Part shown: piece after piece, positions 7,914 to 17,600 of the stretch | How the letters are laid out: every line of letters begins with the position of its first letter | How positions within the stretch are numbered: position 1 is the stretch's first letter | Source: a virus | IMG/VR virus record: IMGVR_UViG_3300035633_000452 | Span: 1 to 25,267 of that record | DNA length: 25,267 nucleotides | Direction: 5' to 3' (one strand) | Notes under the pieces: model-generated | What the model saw: only the letters and a program-made list of their open reading frames with translations | What the model was told of the DNA's origin: nothing | The model's database searches: none | Position numbers and translations under genes: made by a program

Positions 7914-9010
7914 TGTACGATTATATAGTTAATGATTCATCTATTCTGACTAAAGATGACGATGGGTTAAATAGGTTTCCAGATGCTAGACCACCTAATG
8001 GAATTCATATAGGTATTGTTAGGACTGTTGAGGAAGCTGTGGATGAGCAGTTGCTATATATAATTGAAATATTTATGGAAGGTAAGCAGTATCCAGTTGC
8101 TTGTAAGCCTATTTTTAAATTCGGTGGTGTATATAACTATGAAGAATATAACTTTCGTCCTTGGAATGCTGCTGGACTAGAGGATAATCTTCCAATATCG
8201 GCTGACAGTTATGAATATAGAAATGGAGATGCTGTTGTAGTTGGTCTACTTAATAACGACACTCGTGAGGGTGTGATATTAGGTGGGCTGCAACACCCTG
8301 CAAGATCACAGCAGGTTCCAAATGAGGATATTCAATATTATTCTGTGTTTCAGGGTTTAGAAAAGCAGATTAGAACTGATGGTAGCTATAAGGTTACTTT
8401 TAATGGTGCGGCTACAAATGAAGCTACTTTAGAGGTGCCACCTACCGGTGTAACTGCAATTGATCCAATATATAATCCACTAACAGCTGGTAGTTATTAT
8501 GGTTTTGACTCTGAAGGTAGTTTTGTTGCTACAGATGCGGGACAGATCACTACTCAAACAATTAAGATTTTTAAAGACTCTACTGGCAATGGATCAATTA
8601 TTCTAAAGTCTGGTCAAGTAGAAGTAGAGATAGGTGGCAGTATTGCAACGGGGCAATTTGGTGCAAAAGCATCATCTATTACTCTAGATGCACTACAAGC
8701 GGTGAACATTGGATCTAAGCTTAAAACAAATATTCAAGGAACTCAACTTAGTTTAAAGGGTTTGCAGGTTGCTATCGGTAATGATAATGTTGAATTAGTT
8801 TCAGCACTAGTAGAACTTATTACCGAACTAGGTTTAGTAATTGTTAACAGCCCTGTCGGCACATGTACCCCAATATCTACATCTCCTAATTGGGCATCTA
8901 AAGTGATACCACTTCAGGTAAAATTACAGCTACTAGCCGGCAGTCTTGAAGATGCTGAGTCGTTTTCACTAAATGGTGATGATAGTGAAGATATTGGAGA
9001 TGATATCTAG
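7913..9010 (+). CDS. Baseplate central spike protein (gp5/GpV-like)
   Basis: This 365-aa protein has an OB-fold-like N-terminal domain: GIHIGIVRTVEE (about residue 30 onward) and then GDAVVVGLLNNDTREGVILG with LQHPAR (about 105-131). This is the hallmark of GpV/gp5/VgrG-type spikes. After it comes a beta-rich section with repeated short strands (about 150-275), consistent with a spike shaft. The C-terminal helical segment ends in a strongly acidic tail (DDSEDIGDDI). The spike caps the hub trimer and pierces the host envelope. No lysozyme domain and no PAAR tip motif are visible. ATG 7913 overlaps the upstream TAA by one base, with GGGAG just before it. A 41-bp gap containing a hairpin follows the stop. 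Confidence 0.75.
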   Translation: MYDYIVNDSSILTKDDDGLNRFPDARPPNGIHIGIVRTVEEAVDEQLLYIIEIFMEGKQYPVACKPIFKFGGVYNYEEYNFRPWNAAGLEDNLPISADSYEYRNGDAVVVGLLNNDTREGVILGGLQHPARSQQVPNEDIQYYSVFQGLEKQIRTDGSYKVTFNGAATNEATLEVPPTGVTAIDPIYNPLTAGSYYGFDSEGSFVATDAGQITTQTIKIFKDSTGNGSIILKSGQVEVEIGGSIATGQFGAKASSITLDALQAVNIGSKLKTNIQGTQLSLKGLQVAIGNDNVELVSALVELITELGLVIVNSPVGTCTPISTSPNWASKVIPLQVKLQLLAGSLEDAESFSLNGDDSEDIGDDI

Positions 9011-9022
9011 TCATAGCGCTTT

Positions 9023-9046
9023 CTAGCTTATAATAAGCTAGGAGGT
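9023..9046 (+). promoter_or_regulatory. Hairpin with TATAAT loop abutting a strong RBS
   Basis: In the gap between the spike gene and the next gene, CTAGCTTA (9023-9030) can pair with TAAGCTAG (9034-9041) across a three-base loop. The element contains TATAAT (9029-9034), and its 3' arm overlaps the first bases of AGGAGGT (9040-9046), the ribosome binding site for ATG 9052. It may be a promoter, a translation-modulating or RNA-processing hairpin, or both. No T-run follows, so it does not look like an intrinsic terminator. Confidence 0.4.
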
Positions 9047-9051
9047 GGATA

Positions 9052-10029
9052 ATGCCAGCACAACTTTTACAACCAGGCGGCGGTGGAGGATCGAGCTCGA
9101 GTATTTTGGGTGGTGATCCTGCTGTTAACAATATTTTTCAATTGGCAGTCAACCACTACGATATTGGCGATGGTTCTACAAACAGCACGCATCTACTTTG
9201 GTATAAGGCTAGACCTTATGGGTTTAAGTTTACTAATGCAGAAGGTGCATCTTCAACTATATATCTACCGATACTTCCAAGCAATCTAAACATTAGAACT
9301 AATTTTGCTACTAACATAACAACCACACTATATGGAGTTGTTGAGCAGCATTCTGAAAATAGATATTATGACATCTCGATTCAAGGAACTACTGGCTTTG
9401 GTCCTCAATTCTTGCAACACGATGACTTTTCTGTACAGAAAGGTAGAGATACATTTGGAAACAATGCAGATGCGCCTTTTAGCCTAGGTGGATTTCTTCC
9501 AGAAATTACAAACTCAATCAATCAACTCACTAACAGTATGGCAGACATTGTTGGTGAAGGTGAAAGTAATCCCACTGGACTAAATGCTGACACAAATGGT
9601 TATGTAGCATTTCATAACTTTTATCGATTTCTCTTAGAATATAAGAGGCAGATATCTCAAGAATCAGAAGGTGGAACATCTTCTAGCTCTACTCAGGCAG
9701 GCTTTTCAAGCAACACCACAAGTCAAATACCTGGAGCTAGTGGTGAAAGATCTAAGTCAGCTCCTCTTCAGTTTTTAAACTATAAAGATGGCAATCAGTA
9801 CGATGTGGTGATTCAAAACTTTACACTCAATCGTTCTGCTGACAAGCCGTTCTTGTATAACTACTCAATTACTATGAAGGCTTATAATTTAACCACGGTA
9901 GCAAGCGATTCTGGAGTAGAATCACTTAATGATATTAAAGAAAGGCTTGGTGTTAATGGTTTGTCGAGTTTTTCAAAAACAACCCGTGTTGTAAGTAATG
10001 TTTCTAGCTTAGTGAGTGGAATACTTTAA
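9052..10029 (+). CDS. Putative baseplate/tail protein, role unassigned
   Basis: This 325-aa protein lies between the spike and the LysM/gp25 gene, so it is almost certainly a baseplate component. It begins with a low-complexity Gly/Ser segment (residues about 8-18). A beta-rich domain follows, with IYLPILPSNLNIRTNF (about 70-85) and then a YDISIQGTTGFGP strand (about 107-119). This resembles the N-terminal domain of baseplate proteins that carry LysM elsewhere (XkdP-like), but no LysM is present here. A Ser/Thr/Gln-rich linker (about 202-235) leads to a C-terminal domain with LQFLNYKDGNQYDVVIQNF and a final YSITMKAYNL strand (about 240-282). I do not recognise the family with certainty. The start is firm: AGGAGG lies six bases before ATG 9052. 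The stop overlaps the next ATG (TAATG). Confidence 0.55.
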   Translation: MPAQLLQPGGGGGSSSSILGGDPAVNNIFQLAVNHYDIGDGSTNSTHLLWYKARPYGFKFTNAEGASSTIYLPILPSNLNIRTNFATNITTTLYGVVEQHSENRYYDISIQGTTGFGPQFLQHDDFSVQKGRDTFGNNADAPFSLGGFLPEITNSINQLTNSMADIVGEGESNPTGLNADTNGYVAFHNFYRFLLEYKRQISQESEGGTSSSSTQAGFSSNTTSQIPGASGERSKSAPLQFLNYKDGNQYDVVIQNFTLNRSADKPFLYNYSITMKAYNLTTVASDSGVESLNDIKERLGVNGLSSFSKTTRVVSNVSSLVSGIL

Positions 10030-11627
10030 TGAGTTCTCAGGTTAGAGCCGGTTTTGAGGCTATATCAAGACTAAGACTGTGGTCTAAGCTCCGTAATAGT
10101 GATGAGCTTGATATGGCTGATTTCCCTGAAATTATTTCATTGAGGTGGCAGTTCTTTCGATCTGATTGGGAATTTGTAAAAGATTCTCTAAAAGAAAACC
10201 TAGATAGCGCTACGTTTCCAGAACAGCTGCGAGATCAGATAGAAAGACTGTCTCGCCTTATTGAAATACAACGCAACTCAGTAAATCAAAATATCAATCC
10301 GTTTCTAAGTTCCGACATATTTAATAGATACTATGTTGTTTGGGACAATATTAGTTTAAACATAATCAACTTAACTAAGCAAGAAACAGCGATAGCAAAC
10401 AACAAAATAGCTGAGATTAATAGATATACTCGTACTAACTTTCTAGAGATTAGAAGATTATTAAGAGAGGCTAGAGATAGTATAGCGGACACTATAGGAT
10501 TAAGTGATGCTGATTACGACTCATCGTTCGATAGAAGAGCTGGCAGTGGCTTAAAGTCTCCAAAAGTGTCTGACATCAATAATATGCAACTATTTCAAGC
10601 AGCTATATTTGAATGCGACAATATATTGGCTAATATATTTAGTTTAGAAACAGCAACTATCGATCCTTTTGCACTAGCTAGAGCGAATGCAAATAACCCA
10701 GAAATCACTATCAATGACAACAATTCTGGCACATTTGTAGCTATGGAAGCTGGAGAAAGTCTACAATCACTTTCAGCAAAATATCTTGGAGATCCAGATC
10801 GATGGAATGAGATTGCTATTGCAAATGGATTAAAAGCGCCATTTGTCGATGAGATAGGCGAGTTTGTACCACTACTATCTAATGCAAGTTTGTCTCTTAT
10901 CAATATTGCACAAAGTGATGCATCTGGAAATTCTAATATTAAGAAGTTTTTCATAGGACAGCCGGTTTTTATATCATCAGACACTTTTAGATTTGGTGAG
11001 CAGAGGGAGATAATCAATATAACCACTGTGCCAATTAGCAATGAGATAGTTATCGAACTATCTGGTGAAAATGATCTAAATAGGTTTAAGACTTCTGAAA
11101 ATGCAGGAATTAGGGTATATAGGCCAAACACTATTAATAGTAACTTTTTGATATTAATACCAAATCAGCAGAATACAGATAATCTACCAGAATCTCAACT
11201 ACCTTTCTTCCTACAATCTAAAAAAGAGGATGAGAGGAAGGCAGGAGTAGACCTATTTCTTAATGATGATTTTGATCTTAACTTAACATCCAGTAGTGAT
11301 TTGCAGTTAAGTTTTGGAATCAATAATGCATCGCAGGCCGTAAAATTAAAAGTTGCATCAGAACAGGGACAGAACTTCAGACACCCTGCTTTTGGTATTC
11401 GTACACAAATAGGCTCTAAAGCAGACAATGTAGAGCTTACACAGCAGCAATTAGTGTCTAGCATCACTTCAGCTGTAGAGGTTGATGATCGTTTTCAAAG
11501 AGTGGAATCTCTAGTAGTTGCGTTAGATGATCGTGATGAAACAAAAGCTTTTCGTGTACAATTAGTGGTAAGAATGGCTGGTGTAGATAGTTTAGTACCA
11601 ATTTCCTTCTCAGTTAGGGCTGGATAA
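10029..11627 (+). CDS. LysM and gp25-like baseplate wedge protein
   Basis: This 532-aa protein has at least three parts. Residues 1 to about 225 are helical with scattered aromatics. About 235-285 is a LysM-like domain (EAGESLQSLSAKYLGDP, then RWNEIAIANGL), which matches the LysM pattern of a G-[DE]-[ST]-L opening and an I-A-x-x-N-x-L close. About 404-532 matches the GPW/gp25 wedge family: a DL.L start, GQNFRHPAFGIRT, and a final block ending LVPISFSVRAG. In T4, gp53 (LysM-containing) and gp25 are separate proteins that meet in the baseplate wedge, so this gene seems to combine them. The place where many gp25 proteins have Glu-Pro-Arg reads Asp-Asp-Arg here (486-488). The protein should bind the J protein encoded 2 bp downstream and help join wedge to sheath. 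ATG 10029 overlaps the previous stop. Confidence 0.75.
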   Translation: MSSQVRAGFEAISRLRLWSKLRNSDELDMADFPEIISLRWQFFRSDWEFVKDSLKENLDSATFPEQLRDQIERLSRLIEIQRNSVNQNINPFLSSDIFNRYYVVWDNISLNIINLTKQETAIANNKIAEINRYTRTNFLEIRRLLREARDSIADTIGLSDADYDSSFDRRAGSGLKSPKVSDINNMQLFQAAIFECDNILANIFSLETATIDPFALARANANNPEITINDNNSGTFVAMEAGESLQSLSAKYLGDPDRWNEIAIANGLKAPFVDEIGEFVPLLSNASLSLINIAQSDASGNSNIKKFFIGQPVFISSDTFRFGEQREIINITTVPISNEIVIELSGENDLNRFKTSENAGIRVYRPNTINSNFLILIPNQQNTDNLPESQLPFFLQSKKEDERKAGVDLFLNDDFDLNLTSSSDLQLSFGINNASQAVKLKVASEQGQNFRHPAFGIRTQIGSKADNVELTQQQLVSSITSAVEVDDRFQRVESLVVALDDRDETKAFRVQLVVRMAGVDSLVPISFSVRAG

Positions 11628-11629
11628 AT

Positions 11630-14600
11630 ATGACAGTTAATATTCGCAGTTTTAATCAAATATTAGGTCAGATGGTCAGAAAGATCGTTGCCGATACACC
11701 GCTCAATGACATTAGAGAAGGTTCAGCATTACTAACACTATTGGAAGCAGCTGCACAATCTGACTTTGAAAACAATGCATCTATACTTAATGTATTAGAA
11801 TTGCTTAGCATCGATGCTCTAAGAAATAGTGATCTAGATGCACGTGCTACAGATCTTGGATTATCTAGAATTGCTGCACAACGCTCTACAGGCTTTGTAG
11901 AAATAGGTGACAGCTCTATTACTAAACGAAGTACGACACTTTTTCAAGTAAAACCAGCACCGATCGCAGGTTCAACAGTTCTTTTTGTAAATGACGCTCA
12001 AAGTTGGAATTCTACTGGCGGTGAACTGTTTATTGGTCGAGGGACTGCTAACTTTGAAGGTCCTATTACCTATACATCTATTATAGATAATGGATCTTTC
12101 TACACTATCAACCTAGCATCAGCACTTCAGAAAGACCATCTATCTTCTGAAACTGTTGTTGATGCACAGGGAACTGCAGATAGAAGAATTGTTCAGGGTA
12201 CAGTAGTAATCATTCCTCCCAATAATCAAAACCCACAGATTGAATTTAGAACACTTAGGGATGCTACTATTCCAGCTGGTGAAGATGTTGTAACCAATGT
12301 GCCGATAGTTTCAATTGTTGCTGGCACTAGATCTAATGCAGGTATCAACACCATAACACAGTTCTCATCACCGCCTTTTACTACAGCTACAGTAACTAAC
12401 ACCACAGCTATTACAGATGGCAGAGATGTGGAATCAGATGATGACTTCAGAGAAAGAATTAAAGCTTACTCGAACTCGCTAGCACGCGGTACTGAGAATG
12501 CGATTCTTTCTGAAGTTATTGGTGTATCTGATAACGATGACGGTAAACAAGTAGTTTCCGCAACAATAACAGAGCCTCCCAGAGTTGGTGACCCTTCGAT
12601 TCTATATATTGATGATAGCACTGGATTTCAGCCTAGTTTTCAAGGTCAATCAGTTGACCAACTATTGACTGAAGCGTCAGGAAACGAGGAGTTCTTACAG
12701 CTTGCAAACTTTCCACTACCAAGACCGCAAGCGGTAAATGCAGCTGATGGTCCTTATGAGATATCAGAGGGTATGACACTTAGAGTGTTAGTGGACGGTG
12801 TAGAAGAGCAGGTTACATTCTCTACAAGTCAGTTTATTAATAGTGCTTCTGCTACATTGGCTGAAGTTATAGTTGCTATTAATGACCAAAGCAACACTTT
12901 TAAATGTACTTTTACGGCAAATTCTACTAGACTATTATTGTTTCCAACTAGCTCAGAATCTGAAACAATTCAAGTTGCAGCACTTAGAGATAATGAAGAT
13001 TCTTCTCTATATGCTAACAGTCAATTTAAATTCCCTACGGATGAATTTTCTTACATCAGGCTATTTCAAAACAGCACGCTGCTTAGTGAGCGTGCTAGAT
13101 CTGCTTCACTTCTCACAAATGAGTTTAGCAGCTGGAACATTCTAAGTCAAGGCAACATTGTCATAGAAGTAGATGGAACTCCTGCACAAGACAGGCTATT
13201 CACAACTACAGACTTCGGCGGAACTACATTTGAAGCACTAACACTAGATGATTGGGTTAATGCTTTTAATCAGAAGTTTGCAGGATTAACAGCAACAGCT
13301 ACATCTAGTGGTCGCATGCAGATCACATCAAACAATGAAGGTGCAGCTTCGCTAGTTAATGTCGTCGGTGGTTCATTTTTTGACACATGGTTTACTGGAC
13401 TAGATACTAGATCTGCTGGTAGAAACTCAGACTTTGAGCTTAATCGACAAAACGGCAACATTAGAATATTGACACCGATATCTCAGGGCGACACTATTAG
13501 CGCAGGTTCTGAAGATACAAAAGGATCAATAACATCTTCATCCACAACTACAGGTACTTACAACCTAGCTACAGACGCAAACTCTAGAAGAGCTGAAGCT
13601 GTAATCACATCTGACATGTCAGATTTTGCAGTTAGAGAGTCAGCTGTTGCTCCACTAAATGGAACAATAACTATCTCTGATCAAGGCTCTAGTGTTATGA
13701 GGGTTATGTCGAGCAGCGTTACATCTTTCGCATCAGTTGTTCCTGGTGATTTTATCTTCATTACAAATCGGGGATCGCTAGTAGGATGGGTTGATCCAGA
13801 GAATGCAGGTATCTTTAAGATTGTTGCTAAGGGTGGACACTCTTCAGCTGGTGTAGATTCATATGTTGAAGTTAAAAATGCTACAATTGTTCCAGGTACT
13901 CATACGGTAGATTCTGCAGACGATGTTCATGTGTTTAAGTCAGACACGTATCCACAGATCTGGAGCGGTCTACTGACACCAAACCCTGCTTCATCGACAC
14001 TAAACGATATTGTTGAATCGTTTGATGACAATCTGGTTAACGTAATAGCCTCTATCTTCAAAACTAACTCCGTTAAACTAACTTCTACTACTGAAGATGG
14101 TGGAAGTATTGCAGTTCCAGTTTCTACTGGAAACGCATCTACTCTTTTTGCCACTAGACAGGGTCAGCAATCGGGCACACCGTCGCAGATCGCTAATCGA
14201 GCAAACATTACAGCAGCAACCGGATACTTTAAGAGAACAGAGCCTAGCAACTCCGATATCTGGCTTGGCAGATATATCTATTCAGATGTAAGAGGTACAC
14301 TTACTTCAGATGCAGAACCAGGTACAGCGGGAGTAGATGTATACAGTGAACAGCTAGAAGCAACCGGTGTACTGACAGATGCTTTAGTAGACTACGATGA
14401 TGTTCTTAATATAACTGGCGGATCTAACAAATCTCACTACAGATCTGTAAGAGATCTTTTAGCTGGTGATGTTGTTGGTACGCAGCATGAACTTCCAAGA
14501 ACTGTAATGGACTATGTTGTTGATGAGGATATCAATATCATGCGTCCACTTACTTTCTATCCTGATGACAGCATTGTATTCATCTTAGATCAAGATTCAG

Positions 14601-17600
14601 TAGCTAAGACTATTGATGTGTCTATGTCTAGAACTGGTGTTGTCAACAATGAATTTACAGCGACCGACTTGTCGTTCTCTGCTAATGATGCAGATAACGA
14701 ACCTGGAATAACCTTTGGCAACCTTCAAGTTTGGGGCAAAGATACAGCTGATACTGAGTTCCAAAACTATGCCGTCTGGTTCCGTGCTAGAAACTGGTAC
14801 GTGTCTGGTGGTGTAGGTTCAGGCGGTGGATCGATGATTCTTCGTGCGGATGAGTATGGTCCGCACGGTGAAAGACTTAGATTCACTATTGACTATCCAC
14901 AGTCACCTGCTCTTGCAGCAACCATCTCACACAACAACCTACCCGAGCACACAGACATCACGTTCAGGTTTGGTTCTGATATTGAGATACCTACTTCCAT
15001 CGTTGCTGCGGATCAATTTACTGTTACTGATCTAGGTGGAAATAATTTCCGTTATACGTTTCAAAGTGTAGCTACTGACTTCAGTCAGATAGCGGCCGAT
15101 AATATCGTCACCTTCGGCAATGACTCTGGTGTAAGTGCTGCAAACCGTGGAACACTTAGAATTACTGCTGTAGATGATTCACTTAAAACTATCGATGTAT
15201 ATAATCCAAGTGGATCTGCTACCATAGTAGGTTCTGCTGAGGTTACTCAGGTTACCACTGCAGCAGATATCGCCGGATCGACTACCAACTCAAATGTTAT
15301 AGTTAATAAGACAGGAACCGGCGTCAATGATGGTGATTATTTTGTTATAGAGGATTCTGCTGGTCTTGTAGCAGTTTATTATCAAAAAATTCTACCACTA
15401 CCGACACCAGGTTCACTAGGTGTAAATAGAATCATATCTGTAACATTAAGTGGTGGTGAATCTGATGCTACTGTAGCAGGCTTAACAGCAGGAGCACTAG
15501 CTGCTGATTCTGAATTTATCGCATCTGCTATATCGAACATACTTAATATCGACAACGTAGACAATGGACCTTTCCAAATTGCTGCTGATGGTACAGTGGC
15601 TTTTGTTTATTCAGGTACAGTTGGTGTTGCTGACGACAGTCTAGAAGGTGAATATTTCATTCTACAGGATCAGAATGGTAGTGTTGCTTTTTGGTATGAT
15701 GTTTCTGGCGTTGCTACTGAGCCGCTTCATGGTGCTGATCGATCTGTTGAGATCGTCAGTGTTGTTGCGGGCGACAGTGCTATCGATGTTGCATCTAAAA
15801 CCGCAGTAGCAATCACGTCTGATTCACAGTTCTCTGCATCAGCAGCTACCAACATCATCACCATTACAGATGCTAACAACGGAGTTAGACCAACATCTTC
15901 AGCTGGCACAACGCCATTTACCGTAGCTCAGATAACTGCTGGTGTTGACGATACATTTGAAACAATATCTATTCCTTTGTCAGTTAAGTTTTATCCTCTA
16001 CTGAACACTGCTGTAGATGAGATTGCCACTGTTGTGTCTTCAAGTCCATTGATTGAAGCAACTGTGCTAGATAATAGTAATGACATTGTCCTAGCTACAA
16101 AAGATGAAGTTTATACACCTGCTGGTATAGGTGATTTCAGTGTTTCATTGGCATATGGTCACGATCCAGCTAGTACAAATAACGATTACGTATCTTTCTA
16201 TGATTCAATTTCGTGGGTTAAGGATTTTGAAAACTCTAATCCACAGTTTGCATTAAAGAGTCCACTGATTCTACAAGGCGTAGCTCCTAGTGCATATTCG
16301 ATCGACTCAACTGTAAACAGAGATTCAACCGAAACTGGTGAGTTCTTTAAATTAGTGCCAACTACACTAAACAACCTACTGCACCACTTTACACAGAAAG
16401 CATTGTCTCAGCTTCCCATCGTCGCAGATGTAGACATTGCATCTAATATTCGTGGAGTTCAGGTTAAATCAAAGATCGTTGGATCTAGTGGTGCTGTTGA
16501 AGTTGTTGGTGGAAATGCAAACTCTGTACAGTATTCTATATTTGATGAAGGTGTTACTGTAACTCAAAGTGGAAAAGACTTTACTGAGCTTACTATCGCA
16601 TCTTCACCAGTAACGCTTACAGATGGAACTCTTATAAGTGTTGAGAACACAAACGCAGCACAGAGACTATCTCGTGTCAAGAGTTCAGATACATTAGATG
16701 TGTCGGTTAATGTTGACCAGACGTCTGAATACATATACAATCAAAAAGATAATCGCCTTAACAATGTAGTTAAAATGAGTGTTGCTGATCAGTCAGCAAC
16801 TTACTCTAGACCTGCAGGTACAGTATGGCGCTGGACATTTAACGATGCTGGCTCTAAGTTTCGAGTCACTGGATTGAGTCCTGCTTTGGCAGGAACTGCA
16901 CCTAATGATTTTAATGCTGCTGGTACAGGTACAACAGCTGCTCTAGTTAGTGAGCTTGTTCAAACAGGCAGCGCAACAGATGTTCAAATCTTAGACCTGT
17001 CAGTAAATGATCTACCAACGCAAGCAGATTACTTTATATTTGAAGGCCCTTCTGGTGACACATTTGCCGTTTATTTTGACATCGATGGAGCCAATATTCA
17101 ACCTGCAGGCGGTGCAACTCCATTTGGTTTAAGTACTCACAAGATAGAAGTAGATATCTTAAGCAGCGATTCACCGAATCAAGTGACATCTAAGCTATCT
17201 ACAGTTCTTCTAGCTGATCTTAACTTCCTTGCAGACTTCTCTGGAGTACAACTCCAAGGAGCTAACTATGATGAGGTAGGTGAAGGTGATACGCTTATTG
17301 TTGGAGGAGCACTTGATGCGTCATGGCCTAGCGGCAACAAATCAAGACAAACTGGAGACGGTAAGATCGCTGGATTCCCTATCATTGCGACTACGTCTAG
17401 TTACATTGATGTAGTTAATCCAAACGGCGTTGCGATGTCTGACGTATCTATTGAATCAGGCTCGGTAAATATATGTCCTACACCTTTCCTTGAATGGAAG
17501 CTGGGACACTACGCTAAAACAAAGATATCTAACATCATCATTTCAAGCGGTACAGCGACCGTAAACACACCATCTGAGCATAATCTTGAGGTAGGCGATT

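Noticed and set aside
6120-9010. Lysozyme or other cell-wall hydrolase domain in the hub or spike
   Set aside because: No Glu/Asp/Thr catalytic arrangement or recognisable hydrolase motif was found. The sequence is accounted for by hub and OB-fold/spike patterns plus unassigned segments.
9023-9041. Intrinsic terminator after the spike gene
   Set aside because: There is a stem-loop, but the stem is AT-rich and is followed by a ribosome binding site rather than a run of T.
10595-11131. Minus-strand open frame of 178 codons inside the LysM/gp25 gene
   Set aside because: It is fully antisense to a gene with clear domain support, has no ribosome binding site context, and reads as low-quality Ser/Leu/Ile-rich sequence. 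It is a shadow.
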